Shown here piece after piece: positions 55,892 to 64,000 of a DNA stretch of 64,000 nt. Below the pieces are notes generated by a model. That model was not told the DNA's origin. It saw nothing but the letters and a program-made list of their open reading frames with translations, and did no database searches. This stretch comes from Pseudomonadota bacterium (GTDB lineage Bacteria; Pseudomonadota; Alphaproteobacteria; Rhizobiales; Xanthobacteraceae): assembly GCA_023387735.1 (NCBI GenBank), contig JAEWHP010000032.1, positions 62,001-126,000 of the forward strand, read 5' to 3'. Each line of letters begins with the position of its first letter. Positions within the stretch are counted from its first letter, which is position 1. Position numbers and translations under genes: made by a program.

Positions 55892-56499
55892 CGGTTCGGA
55901 AATCGTCTGATGTCTCGGCCCGTGCCTGGCAGCGGATGCTGTCGGGACGGCGGCTCGACCTGCTCGACCCCTCGCCGCTCGATATCGAGATTGCCGATAT
56001 CGCACACGGACTGGCGCGCGTCGCGCGCTGGAACGGGCAGACCAGCGGCGCGCACATCTTCTCGGTGGCGCAGCACACGCTGCTCGTAGAAATCGTGCTG
56101 CGCGAACAGATGCCGCGCGTCGACGTCCGGTTTCGCCTGGCGGCATTGCTGCACGACGCGCCGGAATACGTCATTGGCGACATGATCTCGCCATTCAAGG
56201 CGGTGCTCGGCGGTGACTACAAGGTGGTGGAAAGGCGGCTGCTCGCGGCGATCCATATCCGCTTCGGCCTGCCGCCGGTTCTCGCCGATGAAATCACCAA
56301 GGCGATCAAGGCCGCAGACCGCGGCGCAGCATATCTCGAAGCCACACATCTCGCGGGCTTCTCGCAGGCCGAGGCGAAGCGGCTGTTCGGCCGGGATCCC
56401 GGCCTGCCCGAAGCAACGGTGCGTGACTATCTGACGCCGTGGACGGCAGCCAGGGCGGAGAAGCAGTTTTTGGCCAGATTTAACCTTCTGCTGGCCTGA
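55888..56499 (+). CDS. HD-domain phosphohydrolase (YfbR-like)
   Basis: Metal-dependent phosphohydrolase of 203 residues. His63 (SVAQHTLLV), His89-Asp90 (LLHDAPEYVIGDMISPFK) and Asp in KAADRGAAYLEA give the H...HD...D set of the HD superfamily, in the style of 5'-nucleotidase YfbR. It overlaps tag by 4 bp. It could recycle deoxynucleotides or hydrolyse damaged nucleotides; this is inferred from the neighbours only. Confidence 0.85.
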   Translation: MTVRKSSDVSARAWQRMLSGRRLDLLDPSPLDIEIADIAHGLARVARWNGQTSGAHIFSVAQHTLLVEIVLREQMPRVDVRFRLAALLHDAPEYVIGDMISPFKAVLGGDYKVVERRLLAAIHIRFGLPPVLADEITKAIKAADRGAAYLEATHLAGFSQAEAKRLFGRDPGLPEATVRDYLTPWTAARAEKQFLARFNLLLA

Positions 56500-56590
56500 A
56501 CGCCTTGCGCAATCCCGCTTCCGCCGCCTGCTTGGTGCGCCTATAATCACGACAAAACAGGACGTTCCAGAAACGCTTCGTAGGATCGCC

Positions 56591-57097
56591 ATGATTCATG
56601 TCTGCTCGCTTGCCGCACTTCCCGAGACCGTCAGGGTCACCGGGGCCAGCCACGTCCTTACCGTAATGGCCAATATCGATCAGGTGCAGCGACCGGCTTC
56701 GGTGCTGGAGGCGAACCATCTGAAAGTGTCGATGGACGATATCACCCAGGAAATGGACGGCTTTCTCGCGCCGTCGCAGGAGCATATCGAGAAGGTGCTG
56801 AATTTCGTCCGTAGCTGGGACCGCAGCGCGCCGCTGGTGGTGCACTGCTATGCCGGGATCAGCCGCTCGACCGCAAGCGCCTTTGCCGCCGCCTGCATGC
56901 TCAATCCGCACCGCAACGAGATCGAGATCGCCAGGCAAATCCGCGCGCGCTCCCCGATCGCGTCACCTAATCGGTTGATCGTCACCCTCGCCGACAAGGC
57001 GCTGGGACGCGATGGACGCATGCTGCGCGCCCTCGACGAGATGGGGCCCGGCAGCATGACGATGGAGGGCCGACCGTTCCGGGTCGATCTCGACTAA
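56591..57097 (+). CDS. Tyrosine phosphatase-superfamily protein
   Basis: Protein of 168 residues with the Cx5R loop HCYAGISRST (Cys86, Arg92). A PTP/dual-specificity fold is likely, and a general-acid Asp may be in SMDDITQ (49-50). Short and without extra domains. It is the last gene of the run ygfZ-tag-HD-PTP, with 91 bp before it. Substrate unknown; could be a phosphoprotein or small phosphate ester. Confidence 0.82.
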   Translation: MIHVCSLAALPETVRVTGASHVLTVMANIDQVQRPASVLEANHLKVSMDDITQEMDGFLAPSQEHIEKVLNFVRSWDRSAPLVVHCYAGISRSTASAFAAACMLNPHRNEIEIARQIRARSPIASPNRLIVTLADKALGRDGRMLRALDEMGPGSMTMEGRPFRVDLD

Positions 57098-57258
57098 CCC
57101 CCCATTGAACTTTTAGCGGGCAAAGCTGCACTCACTGGATTGCAACCAGGCTGCAGACGTGGCCGGTTAGCGGCTAGTGATTTGTTTCGAAGCGTTTTCT
57201 TCACGCGAACCGGTATCCCCTTCGCTTGAAAACGCCTTGGAACGCGCCTGGAGGCCCG

Positions 57259-59967
57259 ATGTTCGATTTGCCGTTCGATTTCTTCGCGCTCGTGATCGCG
57301 ATTGTCGCCCTCGCGTTCGCGCGAAAGGCCATGAACCAGGTCGCGGAGTTGCGAACGCAGCTTGAGGCCTTCCGGATGAAGGCGGCCGCCGCCACGGCCG
57401 TGCCCCCACCACTCACGCCGTTCGAGGCTTTCGAGCAGACGCTGCCGCCAGCCTCGCCGGAGAGTACGGCAACGCCACCGCCCCTCGTTCCCGAAGTTGA
57501 ATCCACAGCCCCCGCCGAAGCTGAGCCGCTAGCGGCTGCGGCTGGCCCCACGGCACCGCCCCCTCCGCTGCCGCAACCCGATCGCGGCTTCGAGGAAACG
57601 GTCGGCACCCGCTGGGTGGTGTGGATCGGCGGCCTGACGCTGGCGCTCGGCGGCTTCTTCATGGTGCGCTACTCGATCGAGGCCGGGCTGCTCGGCCCCG
57701 AAGTGCGCACGGCGCTGGGCGGCTTGTTCGCGCTCACCTTGCTGCTGGCCGGGGAATGGACCCGCCGCAAGGAGAACATTTCCACCATCGCCGCAACGCC
57801 GATTGCCAACATTCCCGCGATCCTGACGGCGGCCGGAACGGCGGTGGCTTTCGCCACGGTCTATGCGGCCTATGCGCTGTACGGCTTTCTGGTGCCGGCC
57901 ACAGCATTCATCCTGCTCGGATTGGTGGCGCTCGGAACGCTAGCCGCCGCGCTGCTGCATGGCCCGGCGCTCGCCGGTCTCGGCGTCGTCGGCGCCTTCG
58001 TTACGCCCGTCCTCGTGTCATCGGACAAGCCGGATTTCTGGGCGCTCTACGTCTATCTCGCCATCGTCACCGCGGCGGCATTCGGTCTGGCGCGCGTAAG
58101 ACTATGGCGATGGCTCGCGGTCACCACGATCGCGTTCGCGCTGCTATGGACCTTCCCCTGCCTGCAATGCGGGCCATCGATGATCGGCCCGCATGCCTTC
58201 CATGTCCTCGCGGGTTTCATCCTCGCGGCATTGCTTGTCGTGTGCGGCTTCATGTTCGGCCCGCCGGCGGAGCAGGGCCAGGTCGAGCCGATCTCATCCG
58301 GCGCGCTTGCGGCCTACCTGTTTGGCGCCACGCTGATCGTGCTGAACGGATTACATGCGGATACCGCAATGATCGTGTTCGGCCTGCTGGTGGCCGGTAC
58401 TCTGTTCGTCGCCTGGCGCAGCGATGCTGCAACTGGCGCCGTCGGTGCCGCCGCTGCGCTGGTGTTCGTCGTGTTCGCCGAATGGGCCGTTCGCGCCAAT
58501 GCCGACATGCTGGTGCTGCCCGGTGGCGCGCTGCCGGGCATCGGACCGAATGCGACGGACGGATCGGTGTCGCTGCACTTGGTATCGGCCGCGATCTTCG
58601 CCGCAGGTTTTGGCGTGGCGGGATTCCTGGCACAGGGCCGTTCCGCCGGACCGATCATACCGGTGATCTGGTCGGCCGCCGGGGTATTCACGCCGCTGGC
58701 GCTGCTGGTCGCACTCTATGCCCGCATCGCACATCTCGACCGCTCGATTCCGTTCGCCATTGCCGCGGTGGCGCTTGCCGCGGCCTTTGCGGCTGCGACC
58801 GAAATCCTCGCCAAACGCGAGGACCGTCCGGGATTGCAGGCCTCGATCGCACTGTTTGCGACCGGTACGCTCGCAGCGCTGGCGCTGGCGCTGACATTTG
58901 CGCTGGAAAAGGGCTGGCTCACGATTGCGCTGGCGCTGATGTCCGCGGGGACCGCCTGGATCTCGACGCAACGGCCGATTCCGTTCCTGCGCTCGCTGGC
59001 TGCGATCCTCGCGGCGATCGTGGTGCTGCGGATCGCCGATGAGCCGCGCATCGTCGGCTCCGCGGTCGGCACCACGCCAATCTTCAACTGGCTGTTGTGG
59101 GGCTACGGCATTCCAGCGCTCTCGTTCTGGGCCGGAAGCATCTTCCTGCGCCGCGGCGGCGACGACGCGCCGCTGCGAACGGTGGAATCGGCGGCGATCC
59201 TGTTCACGGTGCTGCTGGCCTTCATGCAGATCCGCCACGCCGTCAACAATGGCGACGTCTATCGCCAGAGCGCCGGCCTTACCGAGATTGCGCTGCAGGT
59301 TTGCGTGGCGCTGGCGATGGCGATCGGGCTGGAGCGTCTGCGCGTCCGCACCGGCAGCGTCATCCACAACGCCGGCGCGATCCTGCTCACGGTATTCGCA
59401 GGGCTTGCTGCGGTGTTCGGGCTGCTAGTGCTGGAGAACCCGCTGCTCTGGAATATCGACGTCGGCGGCACGGTCATCAACCTGCTGCTGCTAGGCTACG
59501 CCCTGCCCGCGGTGCTCGCGCTGCTGCTGTCCTATGCGGTGGCGGGTCGGCGTCCGGTCGCCTACGCCAACACGATCGCGGCTGGCGCGCTCATCCTCGC
59601 GCTCGCTTACGTAACGTTTGAGATCCGGAGGCTCTATCACGGCCCGGTCATGGCCGCAGGCCCGACCACCGGCGTCGAGCAATACAGCTATTCGATCGCG
59701 TGGCTGGCGTTCGGCGTGGTGCTGCTCGGTGTTGGCATTCTCTTCAACTCGCAGCGCGCACGTCTGGCGTCCGCCGCGGTCATTGCGCTGACGATCGGAA
59801 AGGCGTTCCTGATCGACATGTCGACGCTGACCGGCGTCTACCGCGCGCTGTCGTTCATGTGCCTCGGGCTGGTGCTGGTGGCGATCGGCTGGCTGTACCA
59901 GCGCATCCTGTTCCGCCGACAGGCGGCGGTGCCGCCGGCCGTGCCGGCGGCACCAACGACGGGCTGA
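57259..59967 (+). CDS. DUF2339 polytopic membrane protein
   Basis: Large inner-membrane protein of 902 residues. One N-terminal helix (FDFFALVIAIVALAFA) with a short coiled region comes first. A Pro/Ala-rich linker follows (~50-115), and then about 25 hydrophobic segments typical of DUF2339 (GTRWVVWIGGLTLALGGFFMVRY). A transporter or envelope role is possible, but nothing is proven. The ATG at 57259 with GGAGG is preferred to one at 57226. Convergent with the MCP gene, 4 bp apart. Confidence 0.85.
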   Translation: MFDLPFDFFALVIAIVALAFARKAMNQVAELRTQLEAFRMKAAAATAVPPPLTPFEAFEQTLPPASPESTATPPPLVPEVESTAPAEAEPLAAAAGPTAPPPPLPQPDRGFEETVGTRWVVWIGGLTLALGGFFMVRYSIEAGLLGPEVRTALGGLFALTLLLAGEWTRRKENISTIAATPIANIPAILTAAGTAVAFATVYAAYALYGFLVPATAFILLGLVALGTLAAALLHGPALAGLGVVGAFVTPVLVSSDKPDFWALYVYLAIVTAAAFGLARVRLWRWLAVTTIAFALLWTFPCLQCGPSMIGPHAFHVLAGFILAALLVVCGFMFGPPAEQGQVEPISSGALAAYLFGATLIVLNGLHADTAMIVFGLLVAGTLFVAWRSDAATGAVGAAAALVFVVFAEWAVRANADMLVLPGGALPGIGPNATDGSVSLHLVSAAIFAAGFGVAGFLAQGRSAGPIIPVIWSAAGVFTPLALLVALYARIAHLDRSIPFAIAAVALAAAFAAATEILAKREDRPGLQASIALFATGTLAALALALTFALEKGWLTIALALMSAGTAWISTQRPIPFLRSLAAILAAIVVLRIADEPRIVGSAVGTTPIFNWLLWGYGIPALSFWAGSIFLRRGGDDAPLRTVESAAILFTVLLAFMQIRHAVNNGDVYRQSAGLTEIALQVCVALAMAIGLERLRVRTGSVIHNAGAILLTVFAGLAAVFGLLVLENPLLWNIDVGGTVINLLLLGYALPAVLALLLSYAVAGRRPVAYANTIAAGALILALAYVTFEIRRLYHGPVMAAGPTTGVEQYSYSIAWLAFGVVLLGVGILFNSQRARLASAAVIALTIGKAFLIDMSTLTGVYRALSFMCLGLVLVAIGWLYQRILFRRQAAVPPAVPAAPTTG

Positions 59968-59971
59968 TCGA

Positions 59972-61660
59972 TCAGGCGGCGCGCACCGATGCGAGGAATT
60001 GGGCAACCTCGACCTTGAGGCGGTTGCTGTCGGTCGAGAGCGACTGCGCTGCGGAGAGCACGTGGGACGAGGCGCTCTCGGTCTCGGTCGCGCCGCGCTG
60101 CACGTCGGTGATGTTGGCGGAGACCATCTGGGTACCCTGTGCCGCCTGCTGCACGTTGCGGGAAATTTCCTGCGTTGCCGCGCCCTGCTCTTCCACGGCC
60201 GCTGCGATAGCCGAGGAAATTTCCGACAGCCGTCCGATGGTGCCCGAGATCTCCTGGATGGCCCCGACCGACTCCTGGGTCGCGGCCTGGATGCCGGCAA
60301 TCTGCTGGCCGATCTCGCCGGTGGCCTTGGCGGTCTGTTCGGCCAGCGCCTTCACCTCGGATGCCACGACCGCGAAACCACGGCCGGACTCGCCGGCGCG
60401 CGCGGCCTCGATGGTCGCGTTGAGGGCGAGCAGATTGGTCTGGCCCGCGATGTTGTTGATCAGTTCGACCACGTCGCCGATGCGGGCGGCAGCCTTCGAC
60501 AGTTCGCTGACCCGGTCGTTGGTGCGGGCCGCCTGCTCGACGGCATCGCCGGCCATCCGCGCGGATTCCTGCACCTGGCGGCTGATCTCGGTGACCGAAG
60601 ACGCCATTTCCTCGGTGGCGGATGCCACCGACTGCACGTTGGTGGAAGCCTCTTCGGAGGCGGAGGCGACCGTGGTGGCGAGTTCCTGCGCCCGCTCCGC
60701 GGTCGACGTCAGCGTGCCCGCGGAAGCCTCGAGTTCGGTCGAAGCCGACGACACGGTATCGACGATCTCGCCGATCATGGCTTCGAAGTTGCTGGTGATG
60801 CTGTCGACGCGGCGGCCACGCTCGATCTTGGCTTCGGCATCGCGTGCCGCTTCCGCATCGGCTGCCTTTTTGGCAATCAGCGCATCCTTGAACACCTGCA
60901 ACGCATCGGCCATGGCGCCGATTTCGGTCTTCTCGCCGCGGCGCATGACTTCGGCCGTCAGGTCTCCGCTTCCGAGCGCCTGCATCGGCTTCACGATCGA
61001 GGCAATGCCATTCGACAGGTCGCGAACGAGATAAAGCCCGACGCCGAAGCCGCAGACCATCACGGCAGCAACAATGCCCAGCACGGTCCAGAACGCGAAA
61101 TTGTAGCCTTCCGCGGCCTGGCGCGTAGCGGTGTCCGCGCCCGTATTGTTCAGGACGATTGATTTTTCCAGGAAGGCATCGGATTCGGCAGCGATCACCG
61201 CGACTTTCTTGGAAATGGCCTCGCTGGCCTCGGTGGGAATTCGGCCGATGCTCTTGCGCGACAGGTCGATCACTTCCTGTACACCTGCGATGTACTTGTC
61301 CCAGGCCCGCGACCAGTTCTCGTAGATAGAGCGCTCTTCGGGAGTGGCAATCATCGGCTCGTAAGCCTTGCGGTCCTTCGCGATCCTCTCGAGGATGCCG
61401 GCCAGCCGCTTGTCGTTGGCGGCCTTGGCCTCGAGCGTTTCCGCCATCACGTGGGCACGGAGCGCAATACGGAACAGGTTGATGTCGGTCCGCAATTCGC
61501 CGAGCACCCGAACACTCGGAAGCCAGCTCGAGGCGATTTCCACGGTATGAGCGTTGATCATCTGCATGCTGCGGATCGCCAGCAGGCCCATGCCGGACAT
61601 GGCAACCAGCATGAACGCGATAACGGCGATGACTTTGGCCCTGATCGACAGCTTTGACAT
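59972..61660 (-). CDS. Methyl-accepting chemotaxis protein
   Basis: Chemoreceptor of 562 residues. TM1 is about 8-30; a periplasmic four-helix-bundle sensing domain (DINLFRIALRAHVMAETLEAK) runs to ~190; TM2 (FWTVLGIVAAVMVCGFGVGLYLV) and a HAMP domain follow. The long cytoplasmic coiled coil has the conserved tip EAARAGESGRGFAVVASEVKALAEQ. No C-terminal CheR-binding pentapeptide is seen. The start at 61660 (MSKLSIRAK) is chosen, as upstream frame to 61822 is not protein-like. Confidence 0.93.
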   Translation of the reverse strand: MSKLSIRAKVIAVIAFMLVAMSGMGLLAIRSMQMINAHTVEIASSWLPSVRVLGELRTDINLFRIALRAHVMAETLEAKAANDKRLAGILERIAKDRKAYEPMIATPEERSIYENWSRAWDKYIAGVQEVIDLSRKSIGRIPTEASEAISKKVAVIAAESDAFLEKSIVLNNTGADTATRQAAEGYNFAFWTVLGIVAAVMVCGFGVGLYLVRDLSNGIASIVKPMQALGSGDLTAEVMRRGEKTEIGAMADALQVFKDALIAKKAADAEAARDAEAKIERGRRVDSITSNFEAMIGEIVDTVSSASTELEASAGTLTSTAERAQELATTVASASEEASTNVQSVASATEEMASSVTEISRQVQESARMAGDAVEQAARTNDRVSELSKAAARIGDVVELINNIAGQTNLLALNATIEAARAGESGRGFAVVASEVKALAEQTAKATGEIGQQIAGIQAATQESVGAIQEISGTIGRLSEISSAIAAAVEEQGAATQEISRNVQQAAQGTQMVSANITDVQRGATETESASSHVLSAAQSLSTDSNRLKVEVAQFLASVRAA

Positions 61661-61986
61661 AGTTGGCTTTCTGCAAATGACGATGGCCGGCTCTCCCGGA
61701 GGAAACCCGAGCCATCGAATTCCAATGAATTGTTCGTTGATCCCGGAGCGCCGGGTATTTCGCGCAAGCCTATATGGCTGGTTGCAAGCGAGGGTTAATT
61801 TGCAACCCGTAGAAATACCCAAGGCATGCTACCGCATGACCCGGCGGACATTCACGCGCGAGCCGCAGGCGCCAAAATGCGCGGAGTCGGGCGGCACTTG
61901 AGCCGACACGAAAAGAAATAGCGAGCTCGTGTGTCCACGGGCTCGCTATCAACAGGATGCGTTTGGCAATCGCGCGTCTGGTGCGG
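61661..61986. other. Gap holding the MCP promoter region and a terminator
   Basis: A 326-bp gap without a gene. The side next to the MCP gene should contain its promoter, but no clear box was found. A strong terminator for the upstream minus-strand gene is at 61911-61949 (separate entry). Confidence 0.5.
61911..61949 (-). terminator. Intrinsic terminator after the secreted-protein gene
   Basis: On the minus strand the 9-bp stem ATAGCGAGC/GCTCGCTAT (61918-61926 with 61941-61949) is followed by TTTCTTTT. It lies 37 bp downstream of the secreted-protein stop codon and should separate it from the MCP gene. Confidence 0.85.
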
Positions 61987-62586
61987 CTATTCTGTCGAGC
62001 GGCGCAGCTCCGGCGCGCCCTCGGCCTTGGCGGGCTCGGCCTTCGCTTCGGACTTCACCGGCTCGAGCTTGGCGCTCTCGACCGGCGGCGTCTGGACCCG
62101 CGACGATACCTCGGCACGTGCGTCGGCCGAGCGCGTCGGCTCCTCGCGGCGGAGCAACGACCGCGGCCGCGCCACCGAACGCGCCATCAGCATCTGCGAC
62201 GCGCCCTGGTGGCGGAAGTCGCAATAGGCGAAGCCCATGCCGGAGACGGAACCGCGGAAAGAGCGATCATCCTGCTTGTCGAGATTGAAGCACGGCTCGA
62301 ACGGCATGCCCTTGATGGATGCGCAGACGGCCTGGCCGCGGATCTGCAGCGTGTTGCCGGGCAGCCGCACCTTGCGGATCGGGCCCGAGCCGCTGAACTG
62401 CACCGAACCGACGGCGCCGAGATCGTCCATGATCCGGCCCGCACCGCGCGTCCCGTCGAAACAGGTGAAAGCGAAAACCTTGCCGGCCACAAACTTGCGG
62501 GCCTCGTCGGCGTTCATCATCCCGGCCAGCGCAGGAACAACCATCGCACTGGCCGTCACGGCCCCCAAAACCAAACGCGCAAGCAT
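61987..62586 (-). CDS. Secreted protein with C-terminal charged tail
   Basis: Protein of 199 residues. A signal peptide (ARLVLGAVTASAMVVPAL, cleavage near ALA-GM) is followed by a ~110-residue domain with four Cys (FTCFDG, AVCASIKGMPFEPCFNL, FAYCDFRH) likely in disulfides, and then a disordered tail rich in Lys/Glu/Pro/Ala (KLEPVKSEAKAEPAKAE). Family not recognised; similar proteins occur in Bradyrhizobium as recalled. Ends at a strong terminator. Confidence 0.75.
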   Translation of the reverse strand: MLARLVLGAVTASAMVVPALAGMMNADEARKFVAGKVFAFTCFDGTRGAGRIMDDLGAVGSVQFSGSGPIRKVRLPGNTLQIRGQAVCASIKGMPFEPCFNLDKQDDRSFRGSVSGMGFAYCDFRHQGASQMLMARSVARPRSLLRREEPTRSADARAEVSSRVQTPPVESAKLEPVKSEAKAEPAKAEGAPELRRSTE

Positions 62587-62702
62587 GCACCAACTCCAAC
62601 TTTACAAGAGCGCGGGCCCCCGCCTGAAAATTCTTTACCCGCTGCTTACCATACGAACCGTGGCGACATTGAAGCAGCTTGGTTGGTAAAGTCTGAACAG
62701 CG

Positions 62703-63689
62703 TTAGGTTATTTTTACCACGATTCTACCGCGGACCTGCCCGGCAAGAATTTGTGCACCGGCGCCGATGACCTGGTCAAGGTTAATTTCGTGAGTAATTT
62801 CAGCGAGTTTCGCCTTATCCAAGTCGTTGGCAAGACGGCTCCAGGCGAGCTTTCGCTGCGGTAGCGGGCACATCACGGAATCGATGCCGAGAAGGCACAC
62901 CCCGCGCAAAATAAACGGTGCGACCGAGGACGGCAGGTCCATGCCGGCGGCAAGCCCGCACGCGGCGATGGCGCCGCCATACTTCGTCATCGAGAGCACG
63001 TTGGCGAGCGTGGTCGATCCGACGCTGTCGACGCCGCCCGCCCAGCGCTCCTTGGCCAGCGGCTTGGCCGGGCCTGACAGTTCGGCGCGGTCAATCACCT
63101 CGGCGGCGCCAAGGCCCTTGAGGTAGTCCGCTTCCGACATCCGCCCGGTGGAGGCGATGACGTGGTAGCCGAGTTTGGCGAGCACGGCAGTCGCCACCGA
63201 ACCGACGCCGCCCGCCGCGCCGGTGACCACGATCGGACCGCTTGCTGGGGTCAAACCATGTTTCTCCAGCGCCAGCACCGACAGCATCGCGGTGTAACCG
63301 GCGGTGCCGATCGCCATCGCTTCGCGGGTCGACATCCCGTCCGGCAGCCGCACCAGCCAGTCGCCCTTGACGCGTGCCTTGGCGGCGTAGGCGCCGAGAT
63401 GGGTTTCGCCCATGCCCCAGCCGTTGCAGACGACCTTGTCGCCGGCCTTCCATTGCGGATGTGAGGATTGCTCAACAGTGCCGGCAAAGTCGATGCCGGC
63501 AATCATCGGAAAGCGCCGCACCACCGGCGCCTTGCCGGTGACGGCTAAACCATCCTTGTAGTTCAGCGTCGACCACTCGACGGCGACAGTCACGTCGCCT
63601 TCCATCAATTCGGCTTCGTCGAATTGCGTCAGTGCGACGGTGGTACCTTTTTCCGCCTTGTCGATCCTGATGGCCTTGAATGTTCCCAC
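62703..63689 (-). CDS. acuI: Acrylyl-CoA reductase/MDR oxidoreductase (AcuI/YhdH-type)
   Basis: NADPH-dependent medium-chain reductase of 328 residues. The quinone-oxidoreductase-like fold has TLNYKDGLAVTGKAPVVRRFPMIAGIDFAGTV, the cofactor loop VTGAAGGVGSVATAVL, and the ending GQVRGRIVVKI typical of YhdH/AcuI. AcuI reduces acryloyl-CoA to propionyl-CoA in 3-hydroxypropionate and DMSP use. Whether this copy does so is inferred from family only. A palindromic repeat lies upstream. Confidence 0.88.
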   Translation of the reverse strand: MGTFKAIRIDKAEKGTTVALTQFDEAELMEGDVTVAVEWSTLNYKDGLAVTGKAPVVRRFPMIAGIDFAGTVEQSSHPQWKAGDKVVCNGWGMGETHLGAYAAKARVKGDWLVRLPDGMSTREAMAIGTAGYTAMLSVLALEKHGLTPASGPIVVTGAAGGVGSVATAVLAKLGYHVIASTGRMSEADYLKGLGAAEVIDRAELSGPAKPLAKERWAGGVDSVGSTTLANVLSMTKYGGAIAACGLAAGMDLPSSVAPFILRGVCLLGIDSVMCPLPQRKLAWSRLANDLDKAKLAEITHEINLDQVIGAGAQILAGQVRGRIVVKIT

Positions 63690-63721
63690 GGCAAACTCCC
63701 CGGACTTGAGTGACCGCCACG

Positions 63722-63752
63722 CGTCATGGCCGGGACAAGCCCGGGCATGACG
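63722..63752. repeat. Short palindromic (REP-like) repeat
   Basis: CGTCATGGCCGGG (63722-63734) and CCCGGGCATGACG (63740-63752) are inverted copies with one mismatch around a short loop. Of the same general kind as other GTCAT-ended palindromes in this window, but with a different core. Lies between acuI and the MFS gene. Confidence 0.75.
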
Positions 63753-63782
63753 AAAAGCGGTTTGAGGAGGCTCTTTACCGCA

Positions 63783-64000
63783 TCAGGCCGGTTGTGCAAC
63801 CAGACGGGCGACCGGCTTTTCCACGATCGGCAGGTTGATCAGCGCCGATAGCACGCCGAACAGCACCGAGAGCCACCAGATCGGCGTGTAGGAACCGAAC
63901 TGCTCGAAGACGATGCCGCCGAGCCAGACGCCGAGAAAGCCGCCAACCTGATGGCTGACGAAGGCAAAGCCATACAGCGTCGCGAACCAGCGGGTGCCGA
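63783..64000 (-). CDS. MFS transporter, C-terminal part (cut by window edge)
   Basis: Only the last 72 residues are in the window. They read GTRWFATLYGFAFVSHQVGGF, then LGVWLGGIVFEQFGSYTPIWW and a final helix before NLPIVEKPVARL. This fits helices 11-12 of a major facilitator permease of the YbfB/BSC-like type. The rest of the gene lies beyond 64000. Upstream neighbour of acuI on the same strand. Confidence 0.75.
   Translation of the reverse strand, partial: GTRWFATLYGFAFVSHQVGGFLGVWLGGIVFEQFGSYTPIWWLSVLFGVLSALINLPIVEKPVARLVAQPA

Overview
The window looks like chromosomal DNA from an alphaproteobacterium of the Bradyrhizobium/Rhodopseudomonas group. This is inferred from four things: uniformly high GC, several families of palindromic repeats typical of that group, a FixK/FNR-type box in front of a hemN gene, and a large load of acyl-CoA and ABC-transport catabolic genes. 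No phage, transposase, CRISPR array or plasmid gene was seen. One tRNA gene (tRNA-Pro, CGG anticodon) is present.

Layout. (1) 0-7.5 kb: an unassigned structured segment, a DUF1499 membrane protein, an MBL-fold hydrolase, glutaryl-CoA dehydrogenase, RibB with a degenerate RibA domain, a Kef-type antiporter and a DUF3124 secreted protein. Three composite palindromic elements sit in successive gaps here. (2) 7.6-14.8 kb: an aminotransferase, a homoprotocatechuate-type extradiol dioxygenase with a small XRE regulator, a Tat-exported amidohydrolase, a His-rich secreted peptide, a thiolase and an aldo/keto reductase. (3) 14.9-21 kb: a giant indolepyruvate:ferredoxin oxidoreductase-type enzyme divergent from a hotdog-CMD-SDR operon. 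(4) 21.5-30.4 kb: a cupin-SDR-TPP-enzyme operon divergent from an IclR regulator, followed by a branched-chain-type ABC importer whose second permease and both ATPases are fused into one 845-residue chain. (5) 30.4-38.6 kb: a divergent HemC-like protein, a Ca2+/H+ exchanger, a K+ channel, a Bcr/CflA-type exporter, a glycosyltransferase, an HD phosphodiesterase-like protein and hemN. (6) 38.6-45 kb: a complete beta-oxidation-like set, with a five-gene operon (thiolase, two hotdog subunits, SDR, acyl-CoA dehydrogenase) divergent from a TetR regulator and acyl-CoA ligase around a perfect 14-bp palindrome. (7) 45-64 kb: a repeat-like structured non-coding stretch, tRNA-Pro, and then mostly conserved or housekeeping genes (TsaC/Sua5, FAD dehydrogenase, YpeA, NudK, SRAP, Nudix, HAD, dihydroorotase, YgfZ, Tag, HD, PTP, DUF2339, MCP, AcuI). 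The window ends inside an MFS transporter.

No wholly new defence or mobile system was recognised. The most notable items are the beta-oxidation regulon with a putative heteromeric hydratase and SCP-x-like thiolase, the triple-fusion ABC transporter, an SDR without its catalytic Tyr/Lys, a dihydroorotase with Gln in the HxH motif, a divergent HemC, and a multi-helix non-coding element beside tRNA-Pro.
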